Shown here: in pieces, positions 1 to 7,997 of the stretch
Layout of the letters: each line of letters begins with the position of its first letter
Numbering within the stretch: position 1 is the first letter of the stretch
Assembly (NCBI GenBank): GCA_035447945.1
Contig: DAOTHZ010000013.1
Coordinates: forward strand, 1 to 35,231
DNA length: 35,231 nt
Direction: 5' to 3'
DNA from: Syntrophomonas_B sp035447945
Lineage (GTDB): Bacteria > Bacillota > Syntrophomonadia > Syntrophomonadales > Syntrophomonadaceae
Position numbers and translations under genes: made by a program
The notes under the pieces: generated by a model
What the model was told of the DNA's origin: nothing
Databases searched by the model: none
What the model saw: only the letters and a program-made list of their open reading frames with translations

Positions 1-9
1 GATCATAGT

Positions 10-43
10 AAAGACTCCCCCGGACAAATCCGGGGGAGTCTTT
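10..43 (-). terminator. Rho-independent terminator downstream of the S-layer gene
   Basis: A 15-bp perfect stem (10-24 pairs with 29-43) closes on a 4-nt CAAA loop. The core is C/G-rich and the outer pairs are A/T. It lies about 35 nt past the stop codon of the S-layer gene. The T-rich tail is better on the plus strand (TTTTGTTGCTTT), so it may work in both directions and also stop a transcript arriving from the left. Confidence 0.85.
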
Positions 44-77
44 TGTTGCTTTAGATATTTAGCTCGCTGGATATAGC

Positions 78-3032
78 TTAGTCGACGACTATGATAGCCA
101 TAGCTGTATCTCCATTGCCGTTAACCACATTGTTATCATCAATAACAATAACGTTATCGCCTTCGGCGACTCCTTCCAGAACCTGCAGATCCTTGTCATC
201 GCTGTTATCCAGATATACAGTGTCTTCGGAATCAATCTTGTAGGAATTGCCATTCGAAAGAACAATCGTTCCCTTGTTAAGGGTATCAAGGGTCAATGGG
301 CTGGTAGTACCGTAAGCAATTTTCTTGGTAATGTTGGTAGCTTTGCCGCCACTCAGTTTGTAGGATACTACATCGCCTTTGGTCAGACCGGAAACAATAT
401 CATCCACTTCCAATGCATCCATACCTACGAACTTGATCCAGTCATCAGAATCTGAATACTGTTCATAGTAGATCGCATACTTGGTATCTGTAGCCAGAGA
501 TGCTGCTGAAGTTGTCGGGATTACAATATATTCCAGTTCATTGGAACTGTTGGTATAGTATGAGTAGTATTTTGCACCGGCAGATTCTTTCAGTTCTTTC
601 CAACCCATAACTTCGGTATCGGCCAGATCGGTCCCAACCAGATTAAAGACGACTACATCTTTCGCTTCATACCAAATACCGTCAGCTGCTTTGAACAGAT
701 CTTCATCGGTATCCATATTGGCATTAGCAACAGTTGTTGCAGCATAACCACCCCAGTATTTGATGGTTTTGATAATATTGTCGGAATCGAGAGATATGCT
801 CACCAGAATGCCATCGGTAAATGCTCCGGCTGACGTTCCCGGTATCAGTAGTGCCTCGGCTGCAGCATAATCGGCTGCTCTGCCGCCGGAAGTAAGATCT
901 TCGACCTTGGTGCGGGTTCCGGTAGCAGCATTCTGCAGATAGCTGTCTTCAGCTAATCCGTAGGAATATTCTTCACCGTCAGATTTCATAATGGTTACGT
1001 TTCGTACGGTATCTCCGTTGGCTGCAGTCATATCTAAGGACCAATCGGTAACAACACCATACATCTTGGAGCTTTCGGTATCGCCGAGAATAAGTCCGGC
1101 TACCTTGCCGGTTGCACTCAGCAATAAGGAGACATCAGTATTCCAAGCATCATATTCATTGTAGAGTACATTCTGGGTCAGAGTTGCATAATCAGGGTCA
1201 TTTGCATCATCAGTATAACGTCCCTGATATGTGGTCTTGAGCAGATTGGACCACGGAGCTTTCCAAGTCATACTCATGACTTTGACTGATTTGACGTTGT
1301 TGTTATCATATTGGGCAGAGGCCAGAGTGCCATTGATCTTCGTACTGGTAGCTACCAGATAGTAGTCACAACCACGATAGTTTTCCAGAACACTCAGCGT
1401 GTCATTTTCCTGCAGATCAGCCAGGGTGGCAGGTTTGCCATCTTTTTGGACATAGACGTCTTTGTCAGTGAAATTGGTTGTATTGACAAATCCATCCCAG
1501 GAACCTGAGTTGCTCTGTACTTTGAAATCAATATTCGGAAGTTCTAAAGCAACTTCAGTTACAGCAGTGGCTGCAGGCACACCAGCAGCAATCAATTGTG
1601 CTGTAACAACAGACTGTAAGGGATTGCCGGCAGCAGCAGGAGTTGCGCCAGTCTGATAGGTAACTTTTTCGCCGTTAACTTTTTTAACAATACCAGGGGT
1701 CGGGAAAGTCCATGCTCTTAGGGCAACGACTTCGTCATCATCATTCATGATAACGGCATAGGCATCGGAAGCATCATAAGTTTTATCTGCAATCTTAGAT
1801 GCATCAATGGTGTTGAGCAGCATTGCGTCCTGAACAGCCTGCCATTGTGCAGTTGTGCTGTCTTTGGTGCCAATAGTAGTAGCGATAGATTTTACTAATG
1901 CTGTCAACGGGGCATTTATGATAGGAGCAAACTCAGTGTTGCAGCTTTCAGTTACAATCGCGGTATCGGCAAAGCTGTATTTAACTCCGTCGATTTTTAC
2001 TTTGCCGCCGTCAATTACGATTTCATTTAAGGGAGTTCCGGCAGCAGTCTTGGGTCCAAATTTCTTGTAATCTTTTAACACGATGCTGGTGATTTCATCA
2101 TCGTCATTGGTTACAAAATCAGCAAAGTTTTCAATAGCGCCCAGAATTGAGCCACCGGGCAGTGTGCATTCGTCTGCCAATTTCTTTGAATAAGGCTGAT
2201 AACCGTCAGTATTTGCATTGGCATCGCTCAGATTGCCGTTGTCATCATAAGTGTAATAGTAGATGGTATATTCATCGTCATCATTTACTGAGAAAGACAT
2301 GATCAGGGCATCTTCAGTTTTCTGAGATTCACTGAACTTGTCATAAAGCAAGGTATAGCTCTGGGATATTTTCCCTTTGCCATCGCCTTTGTCATAAGTC
2401 TTCAGAGATTCGTTGAACAGATTGTCAGAAGCTGCATATTCTACAACGTTTTCATCCAGGGTTGCACCGGCTATAACAGCAACAATGCCTCTGGTGGAAG
2501 CCTGACCGGCAACGAAAGTCACATCATCCAGAATGCCAAGATTGGCAGCTTTGGCAACGTAATCTGACGGCCATTCGCCGGCCAGATTGTCATTGTAGCC
2601 CAAAAGTCTTAAGAGAACGGTAACTACTTCAGCTTGAGTAATTTGATCTTCCGGGCGGAAAGTTCCAGCCGGATCGCCTTTTACATATCCCTGTGCAGCG
2701 GCTACATTGATCCAGCCGTTGGCCCAGTGGTCAGTGGCAACATCGCTGAAGGGGGAAGCGGTTCCGCCCATACCGGAAGCTACAGATTTCAGCCCGGCAG
2801 TTACGCAGGCGATTTTCGCAAATTCTGCACGGGTGATGGTCTTTTCAGCTCCGAACGTGCCATCCGGATAACCGTCAATGATTCCAAGACCATTGAGTTT
2901 GTAAATAGCAGCTGATTCAACGGATGTTCCAGTAACATCGCTGAAAGTTGCTGCACCAGCGCTGCCAACCATGGTGAACATAAATGTTACCAAAACCAGC
3001 AGCATGATCAGTTTGTTATGTTTTTTCAACAT
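78..3032 (-). CDS. S-layer protein with N-terminal SLH domains
   Basis: This 984-aa secreted protein is probably the S-layer subunit or a major surface protein. A signal peptide (basic KKHNK, hydrophobic core, Ala-rich cleavage region near residue 27) is followed by two clear SLH domains (about 29-80 and 94-146, each with FSDV and a G-x-F-x-P/A-x-x-x-I-T-R/Q-A-E motif) and a degenerate third (about 153-193). SLH domains bind pyruvylated secondary wall polysaccharide, and csaB, which makes that modification, is 6 kb away. The remaining 790 residues are acidic, Thr/Ser/Ala-rich and low in Cys, as in S-layer lattice domains; I recognise no enzyme. NDDDE occurs three times (250-254, 309-313, 430-434). 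The ATG is preceded by AAGGAGGA at a good distance. It is monocistronic, with a terminator on its left and a structured leader on its right. Confidence 0.9.
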   Translation of the reverse strand: MLKKHNKLIMLLVLVTFMFTMVGSAGAATFSDVTGTSVESAAIYKLNGLGIIDGYPDGTFGAEKTITRAEFAKIACVTAGLKSVASGMGGTASPFSDVATDHWANGWINVAAAQGYVKGDPAGTFRPEDQITQAEVVTVLLRLLGYNDNLAGEWPSDYVAKAANLGILDDVTFVAGQASTRGIVAVIAGATLDENVVEYAASDNLFNESLKTYDKGDGKGKISQSYTLLYDKFSESQKTEDALIMSFSVNDDDEYTIYYYTYDDNGNLSDANANTDGYQPYSKKLADECTLPGGSILGAIENFADFVTNDDDEITSIVLKDYKKFGPKTAAGTPLNEIVIDGGKVKIDGVKYSFADTAIVTESCNTEFAPIINAPLTALVKSIATTIGTKDSTTAQWQAVQDAMLLNTIDASKIADKTYDASDAYAVIMNDDDEVVALRAWTFPTPGIVKKVNGEKVTYQTGATPAAAGNPLQSVVTAQLIAAGVPAATAVTEVALELPNIDFKVQSNSGSWDGFVNTTNFTDKDVYVQKDGKPATLADLQENDTLSVLENYRGCDYYLVATSTKINGTLASAQYDNNNVKSVKVMSMTWKAPWSNLLKTTYQGRYTDDANDPDYATLTQNVLYNEYDAWNTDVSLLLSATGKVAGLILGDTESSKMYGVVTDWSLDMTAANGDTVRNVTIMKSDGEEYSYGLAEDSYLQNAATGTRTKVEDLTSGGRAADYAAAEALLIPGTSAGAFTDGILVSISLDSDNIIKTIKYWGGYAATTVANANMDTDEDLFKAADGIWYEAKDVVVFNLVGTDLADTEVMGWKELKESAGAKYYSYYTNSSNELEYIVIPTTSAASLATDTKYAIYYEQYSDSDDWIKFVGMDALEVDDIVSGLTKGDVVSYKLSGGKATNITKKIAYGTTSPLTLDTLNKGTIVLSNGNSYKIDSEDTVYLDNSDDKDLQVLEGVAEGDNVIVIDDNNVVNGNGDTAMAIIVVD

Positions 3033-3071
3033 ACTGTCTTTTCCTCCTTATGTTTTTAAATTTAGATAATC

Positions 3072-3124
3072 ATATTGATCGCTCAATATAACTTCATCAG
3101 GTAATCGTATTGATGGCTCAATAC
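3072..3124 (-). promoter_or_regulatory. Twin hairpins in the S-layer gene leader
   Basis: Two 7-bp perfect stems with 4-nt loops lie at 3072-3089 and 3107-3124, inside an imperfect 25-bp direct repeat (3066-3090 and 3101-3125). The outer pair is A-T in one and G-C in the other, a compensatory change that keeps pairing. They lie about 40-92 nt upstream of the S-layer start, so they are probably in its mRNA leader, where they may stabilise the transcript or bind a regulator. In the rest of 3033-3407 I see only AT-rich DNA and a possible promoter for the rightward gene. I could not place a convincing S-layer promoter. Confidence 0.5.
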
Positions 3125-3340
3125 AGCATTGAATAGGTGATCTCGGCGCTTGTTTGTGTTTTTAATTCCCCCTTTCAATGGTCTCAAATGTTTTGCTTGG
3201 TGTGATTTTTGACCTGTTAAATATGACGACCAAGGCTTATATTTGGTTCCATAAATTAAATAAATATTTTTTCATTCTGTTTCGTTCGGATTCGACAGCG
3301 TTATTGCCATTTATATCCTATGTCTTGGCTAAGTAGCGAC

Positions 3341-3370
3341 TTGCATTTTTGCTGGCGCTGGTGCAATAAT
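3341..3370 (+). promoter_or_regulatory. Possible promoter of the small membrane protein gene
   Basis: TTGCAT (3341-3346) and AATAAT (3365-3370) are separated by 18 nt. The -10 matches the housekeeping consensus at 5 of 6 positions, but the -35 is weak. It lies about 40 nt upstream of the start codon at 3408. Confidence 0.35.
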
Positions 3371-3407
3371 ATCTGAGATACTACTTCAATAGCTAAGGAG
3401 AGGGAAA

Positions 3408-3773
3408 ATGAACAAACTTCAGAAATATCTATGCGCGGCCATATTGGTGCTGGTATTGGCCGGCATAGGCTGGCAGTACGTTGGGTGGCAGAAGCAGGTC
3501 GAGCGGCATGAAAATGCCCTGCAGTTCTGGCAGGTGGAAGTCCCCAAAATACAAGCGGAGTTTCCTGAGTTCAAGCCTCAGAATGCGGAACAGATGATGG
3601 CGGCGGAAAACAAGCAGTTTGCCGAACAGAAAAAGACACCTTACGTCAACTCCGGAATCATTGTATTATTGGGATTGATGGCTGGCGGCGCAGTCATTTA
3701 CGGGCCGATGATGGTCGCTAAAATAAAACTTGCTCTGCAACCCCAAGAAGCATCCAAGAAGCGTAAAAGATAA
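3408..3773 (+). CDS. Small two-helix membrane protein of unknown function
   Basis: This 121-aa protein belongs to no family I recognise. It has a hydrophobic segment at about residues 8-25, a charged Gln/Glu-rich middle (about 26-80, probably outside the membrane and partly helical), a second hydrophobic segment at about 83-104, and a very basic tail ending KKRKR. This suggests a hairpin membrane protein with both ends in the cytoplasm. An AAGGAGAGGG ribosome binding site precedes the ATG and a strong terminator follows, so it is a real single-gene unit. It is divergent from the S-layer gene and convergent with the amidase gene. No neighbour gives a firm clue beyond the general envelope context. 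Confidence 0.75.
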   Translation: MNKLQKYLCAAILVLVLAGIGWQYVGWQKQVERHENALQFWQVEVPKIQAEFPEFKPQNAEQMMAAENKQFAEQKKTPYVNSGIIVLLGLMAGGAVIYGPMMVAKIKLALQPQEASKKRKR

Positions 3774-3776
3774 TTC

Positions 3777-3815
3777 AAACAGGCGCCTGATTTAAATATC
3801 AGTCGCCTGTTTTTT
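3777..3815 (+). terminator. Rho-independent terminator of the small membrane protein gene
   Basis: AAACAGGCG pairs with CGCCTGTTT, then after one mismatch CTGAT pairs with ATCAG. The hairpin ends in a run of T (3808-3815) and starts 4 nt after the stop codon. The complementary A-run would also let it act for leftward transcription. Confidence 0.88.
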
Positions 3816-3931
3816 GGGCGAATTGGTTCCATTTACTGGTATATGCTTGAATATGCCGATTAGGACAGATTATTTTGTCGGTAATTTCTTTTATAACTTT
3901 GATATCCGCCGACGCTCAGGCTAATCTTGGA

Positions 3932-4080
3932 GATCCTTCGGCTTTGCCTCAGGATGACACTAACGGCTTCAGCTCTTCGGGATTAAATATTTACTGCTTC
4001 AACTCCTCAGGATAACATGTTTACCTCTTTGGCCTCTCAGGATGACATTCTTGGCTGTTCCTATTGCTCAGGATGACAAA
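3932..4080. repeat. Degenerate ~30-bp tandem repeat with AGGATGACA cores
   Basis: Cores related to AGGATGACA occur at 3951, about 3979 (degenerate), 4009, 4039 and 4070, about 29-31 bp apart. Each follows a pyrimidine-rich CTTC...CTC stretch. The first unit, with AGATCCTTCGGCTTTGCC before the core, resembles a dispersed repeat seen in many bacterial genomes. The array fills the gap between the small membrane gene and the amidase, and its last unit touches the amidase stop codon. With its terminator, it accounts for the gene-free stretch 3774-4082. Confidence 0.65.
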
Positions 4081-4082
4081 AT

Positions 4083-6578
4083 CTACAGCATCAGCTTCAC
4101 ATACTTCTGTATGCCTTCGGCAATGGCCTGGGCGGCTTTGGTCTGGAAATCGGCTGACGCCAGCAGTTGGGCTTCCTCGGCATTGCTGATAAAGGCGGTT
4201 TCCACCAGGGCAGAGGGCATATTGCTCTCTCGCAGCACCGCATAGTTGGCCTGGCGGATGCTGCGATCAGTACGTCCGCATTTTTCCAGCATGGCTTTTT
4301 GGAGCAGATCGGCCAGCAGGGAGCGCTGGTATTCCTGGGCATAAAGGGCCGGGGTGCTTTCGGGTGCATAATAGAAAGTTCCGGTACCGTGTGGTTCGGT
4401 GCTGTCTACCGAATCGCAGTGAATCGACACAAACAAGTCGGCTTTGGCTTTATTGGCCATGGCCGGTCGGTCGCTCAATCCCACAAAGGTATCATCATCG
4501 CGGGTCATAATCACTTTATAGCCCGCCTTCTCCAAAATATCCCGCGCTTTTAAGCCCATGCTTAAAACTACATCTTTTTCGTACAAGGTGCGTGATTTGC
4601 TGATCGATCCGGTATCACGGCCGCCATGGCCGGGATCAAGGACGATGGTGACCTGGTTGTCAGTGTCATCAGTGGGTTTGGTCGGTTCTTCCTCCATGAC
4701 TTTCTTATCTTTATTGACCAGGATGATGCTGAGTTTTAAACCATTAACGCTGCGATTGACCTGGTAGGTTTCCAGGTTTTTGCCGGTGTTGACTTTGATC
4801 TGCAATGGCTTTCCTTTGTCTTGGCTGAGGCTGACCCTTCCGGCCAGACCGCTGAACAAATAGTCGTCCTCCACAAAACCCTGCCCGGTCTTGCTTAGAT
4901 TCAAGGTGATTACGCCGTCACTAAAGCTTTCCTGGTATTCCATAGCAGAAGTAGCCCGCAAAACAATGATCTGATTGCCGTTTTTAAGTGTGATATCTTC
5001 GACCGTGGTCAGTTGCGAGGTTATTGTAAAGACTTGCTTGCAGCCGTTGGCTTCGGTGGTGTTGGTATATTGATAGGCCAAGGGCATTTCCACTGTCACC
5101 CAGGTGGCATCCTCCATCGATTGGGCGGAGATGGTCACTTTGGCGTTTTTGCCGCTGCCGATGTAGAAATAGGCTTCATCACGGGTGGATTTCAGCACCG
5201 CCTGGTCAAACTTATAGGTGATCTTTTTGCCGTCGCGGCTTTCGGTGATGATGGGTTCAGCCTTTTCTCCGGTTTTCATAACCAGCCGGTAACCGTCACT
5301 GGCCAAGCGGGTGGATATCGTAATGTATCCTTCGGCGACTGCGACGTTTTCATCTCCGTGCCGGTTGATGTCTGCTTCATCGATGACTACCGGTTCTTCC
5401 TGGTCATTGCCGGCAGCCGGTTCAGACGGGGCTGCTCCGTTGCCGGGTTCAGTGGTGCCTCCCACTGAGGCATCGGTCAGGGGGTCCACGACCCAGGCCG
5501 CCACCCAAGTATTTCTGCCACCGCGGCTGACCTGATACCAGCTGTTCTTTTCTGCCAGCACGGTCATTTTTTCTCCTGCCTGGGCAACCTCAACAATGGC
5601 TGCTTCGGTTGACGGATTATCGCGTAGATTGACAGATCCGCCGGTCACTAAAACCGCTGGCGGCAAGGCTCCGGCAGTGTGGGATATATTGATCACCCGG
5701 GTCTGTTCATTCCAATCCACCTTGCCCCCAAAGGCTTCGCCCACAAAACGAAGGGGTGCCAGGGTGCGGTCATTAACGATCTTGGCGGGGACATCCAATG
5801 GCCAGACTTGACCGTTGACCGTCGGACTGGTAGAGCCGATCGGCAGTACCACCGTGGTGTTGCTGGTGCGGGCGGTAACGGTGCGGGTGCTGTCATTCCA
5901 TTCCACATTGGCTCCCATGGCTTCAAAGATGGCCCTTAAGGGCACCAGGGTACGGCCATTTTCAATGCGCGGCTCGACTTCAAACTGCAACTGGCTGCCA
6001 TTTAGAATGACGCTGGGATTGGCCGGAGCAGAGGATACCGGGGAAGGGTTGGTCGCTGCCGGCACAGTCGTCACCGTTTCGGTTGTGGTGGCGGTAATAT
6101 CGACCAGGGTCACCAGCCAGCCGGCCACAAAAGCCAGGCTGCCGTCCGGCAGTTGGATCCGGTACCAGCCATTTTGTTCCCCCAATACGGCAAAAACCAG
6201 TTTGTCTCCCAGACTGGCCACTATATCATAGTCTGTTCCCGGTCCGCTGCGCGCGTTGATGGGACCATTTTTCACCTGCACCTGCTGTCTGGCGGCGATC
6301 AGCTCACGGGCAATGTAACCTTTTAGGCTGCCATACTTGATCTGGTACCAATCGCCGGAAAGTGCGGTTATCTCAACTTCCGTATCCTTTAATACCTGTC
6401 CAATAATATCCCCATTGCTGCCGGGAGAGGAGCGGACGTTGACCACTGACCCGGTCACAATACCGCTCGCCGCTCCTGCCTTGGCAGGGGTCATGCTGAT
6501 CAACAGCAGGGTCAGCAGCAGAACGGGCAGCAAAAGACGGCTTATCCTATGTAATAAAGGCTGGGGGTTATTAAGCAT
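4083..6578 (-). CDS. Multidomain N-acetylmuramoyl-L-alanine amidase (Amidase_3)
   Basis: This secreted 831-aa enzyme cleaves the amide bond between muramic acid and the stem peptide. A signal peptide (ends near AKAGAA) is followed by two bacterial SH3 domains (about 38-95 and 100-160; NVRSSPG and NARSGPG motifs), a pair of copper-amine-oxidase-N-like modules (about 190-298; R-T-L-V/A-P-L-R motifs), a third SH3 domain (about 310-365; NLRDNPS), a long region with probable AMIN-like beta domains, and the catalytic domain (about 643-831). Zinc ligands are visible in DPGHGG, YEKD and SIHCDS, and the catalytic Glu in ALVETAF. I chose the ATG at 6578 because it has a GAGGTG site and begins the signal peptide; an upstream in-frame ATG at 6659 would add 27 basic residues with no purpose. 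The domain list is certain in outline, less so at the boundaries. Confidence 0.92.
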   Translation of the reverse strand: MLNNPQPLLHRISRLLLPVLLLTLLLISMTPAKAGAASGIVTGSVVNVRSSPGSNGDIIGQVLKDTEVEITALSGDWYQIKYGSLKGYIARELIAARQQVQVKNGPINARSGPGTDYDIVASLGDKLVFAVLGEQNGWYRIQLPDGSLAFVAGWLVTLVDITATTTETVTTVPAATNPSPVSSAPANPSVILNGSQLQFEVEPRIENGRTLVPLRAIFEAMGANVEWNDSTRTVTARTSNTTVVLPIGSTSPTVNGQVWPLDVPAKIVNDRTLAPLRFVGEAFGGKVDWNEQTRVINISHTAGALPPAVLVTGGSVNLRDNPSTEAAIVEVAQAGEKMTVLAEKNSWYQVSRGGRNTWVAAWVVDPLTDASVGGTTEPGNGAAPSEPAAGNDQEEPVVIDEADINRHGDENVAVAEGYITISTRLASDGYRLVMKTGEKAEPIITESRDGKKITYKFDQAVLKSTRDEAYFYIGSGKNAKVTISAQSMEDATWVTVEMPLAYQYTNTTEANGCKQVFTITSQLTTVEDITLKNGNQIIVLRATSAMEYQESFSDGVITLNLSKTGQGFVEDDYLFSGLAGRVSLSQDKGKPLQIKVNTGKNLETYQVNRSVNGLKLSIILVNKDKKVMEEEPTKPTDDTDNQVTIVLDPGHGGRDTGSISKSRTLYEKDVVLSMGLKARDILEKAGYKVIMTRDDDTFVGLSDRPAMANKAKADLFVSIHCDSVDSTEPHGTGTFYYAPESTPALYAQEYQRSLLADLLQKAMLEKCGRTDRSIRQANYAVLRESNMPSALVETAFISNAEEAQLLASADFQTKAAQAIAEGIQKYVKLML

Positions 6579-6840
6579 GAATGCACCTCGCAATTTACGT
6601 TTTAATGAAACTTCGACTTGTCGTTTTATCAATCCTGCTGTTAAAACAAGGAAATTCAAGGAAACTGTCGCTATATGTATATACCCACAACGGCTGGTTT
6701 TCTTTCATGAATCGCAGAAAATATTCGAGACTACTGAAAAAGTACCCGTTTTGTCATCCTGAGGAGCCGAAGCGACGCTGCTGAGGGTTTTGATTCCCCC
6801 TACACGAACCAAGTCGTTCAGGATAACAATAATGTCAATG
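6579..6840. other. Gene-free stretch upstream of the amidase
   Basis: The stretch from 6579 to the LCP terminator has no supportable gene. It should hold the amidase promoter, but no -35/-10 pair stood out. It also holds a repeat remnant at 6752-6829 (listed separately). Short reading frames crossing it have no ribosome binding site and no protein-like composition. Confidence 0.5.
6752..6829. repeat. Remnant of the AGGATGACA repeat family, inverted copy
   Basis: TGTCATCCTGAGGAGCCGAA at 6752-6771 is the reverse orientation of the core found left of the amidase. A second degenerate core, CAGGATAACA, follows in the direct orientation at about 6819-6828. Inverted copies therefore flank the amidase gene. 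Confidence 0.6.
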
Positions 6841-6880
6841 AAAAAAGGGAACCGGCTCGATTAAGCTGGAATTCCCTCTT
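6841..6880 (-). terminator. Terminator of the tagO-LCP operon
   Basis: AGGGAA pairs with TTCCCT and, inside that, CCGGCT pairs with AGCTGG (one G-U) after a small bulge. On the minus strand the hairpin is followed by a run of six T (plus-strand AAAAAA, 6841-6846). It lies about 25 nt past the LCP stop codon. Confidence 0.8.
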
Positions 6881-6904
6881 TAATCCATTTTGTCAATTGC
6901 TTGA

Positions 6905-7972
6905 TCATACTTTGTTCTTAACGCCGTGCCCGGCGCTGGGCAGTCGGCTGCGTTCCCAGTTAAGTTCTTCAATGGTTTGCTCCGCTTCGCTTTCGCTGTC
7001 ATCTTTATCTTTATTTTTATCTTTAACACTGCTTTGATTGCCGGGATTGTAGGCAACCGGTGAATCGGAAACGACTGCCACCGTTTGTCCGGCCAGCATT
7101 TTCTCCAGCAAATCCTCGGTTTTATCCTGGTCAGCCACCCAGTAACTCATGGTCAGATTGCCGTATTCATCCCGCTGATCCCAAAAATATCCCGGCAGCG
7201 TCTGGGCAATAATGGAATCGCTACTGAAGCCCGGCGCCCAACTGGCCATTTTCAGCATGTCTGTCATGCCCAGATTGGTATCGATATTTTGTTTGACCAC
7301 CTTGACCAGAGCCGGTAGTTTGACAATATTTTTGGCTTGCAACAACTCGTCTCCCAGAGCCTTCAGGAAAATCTGCTGGTGCTCGGTGCGTTCAATATCA
7401 CCCAGGGCATAATCACGGAAACGGACAAAAGCCAGGGCTTGACTGCCCTTCAACCGCTGCTGACCGGGCTGCAGGTCAATGTCTTCGGAGGGCTTGTACA
7501 TCCGCTGATCAACATTAATGTCTACCCCGCCAATGGTATCAATGATCTTTTTGAATCCTGCAAAATCCATCTCTACATAATAGTCGATCTTTTCGCCCAC
7601 GATTTCTTCCACTTTATCCGCTACCAGTTCCGGTCCGCCTACCGCGTTGGCGCTGTTGATCTTGTCTGTACTGCCCTTAATCGTCACACGGGTGTCACGG
7701 GGGATGGAGACCAGCGCCATCTTGTTCAGTTCCGGGTCGATGGAGGCTAGGATAATAGTATCGGTACGCGTGTGGGTCTCCCCCGGACGGGCATCCGTTC
7801 CCAGCAGCAGAATATTGGTTCTTTCCCCGTCGATGACGGTTGGTTCCTGCTCTTCGGTGGGATCATCGTCGGCCAGCAGCAGATTGTGCAAGGAAGCGCC
7901 CAGCCCAAAAGACAGCATGAAAACCAGGCTGAAAACCAATACCAGTTTTAATAACAATTTTAGCTTGGACAT
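6905..7972 (-). CDS. LytR-CpsA-Psr (LCP) family wall polymer ligase
   Basis: This 355-aa protein has a single N-terminal membrane anchor (about residues 5-30) and an extracytoplasmic LCP domain. LCP enzymes transfer undecaprenyl-linked wall polymers to peptidoglycan. Family motifs are visible: NILLLGTDAR followed by the R-T-D-T segment, VSIPRDTRV, DKINSANAVGG, and the RFRDYALGDIERTEHQQ segment whose Arg and Asp residues bind the pyrophosphate lipid. The last 60 residues are charged low-complexity sequence rich in K, D and E. It lies 25 bp downstream of the tagO homologue in the same direction, so one enzyme starts the polymer and the other attaches it. The ATG has a GAGG-type site. The exact substrate (teichoic acid or secondary wall polysaccharide) is not shown by the sequence; the nearby csaB and SLH protein favour the latter. 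Confidence 0.93.
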   Translation of the reverse strand: MSKLKLLLKLVLVFSLVFMLSFGLGASLHNLLLADDDPTEEQEPTVIDGERTNILLLGTDARPGETHTRTDTIILASIDPELNKMALVSIPRDTRVTIKGSTDKINSANAVGGPELVADKVEEIVGEKIDYYVEMDFAGFKKIIDTIGGVDINVDQRMYKPSEDIDLQPGQQRLKGSQALAFVRFRDYALGDIERTEHQQIFLKALGDELLQAKNIVKLPALVKVVKQNIDTNLGMTDMLKMASWAPGFSSDSIIAQTLPGYFWDQRDEYGNLTMSYWVADQDKTEDLLEKMLAGQTVAVVSDSPVAYNPGNQSSVKDKNKDKDDSESEAEQTIEELNWERSRLPSAGHGVKNKV

Positions 7973-7997
7973 GGTAATAACCTCAAACTTTCCAATC

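Noticed and set aside
1311..2915. Rightward reading frames antisense to the S-layer gene
   Set aside because: They have no ribosome binding sites or family resemblance and follow from the codon bias of the opposite strand.
3951..4078. CRISPR-like array of evenly spaced short repeats
   Set aside because: The units are directly joined with diverged sequence. There are no constant repeats with unique spacers and no cas genes.
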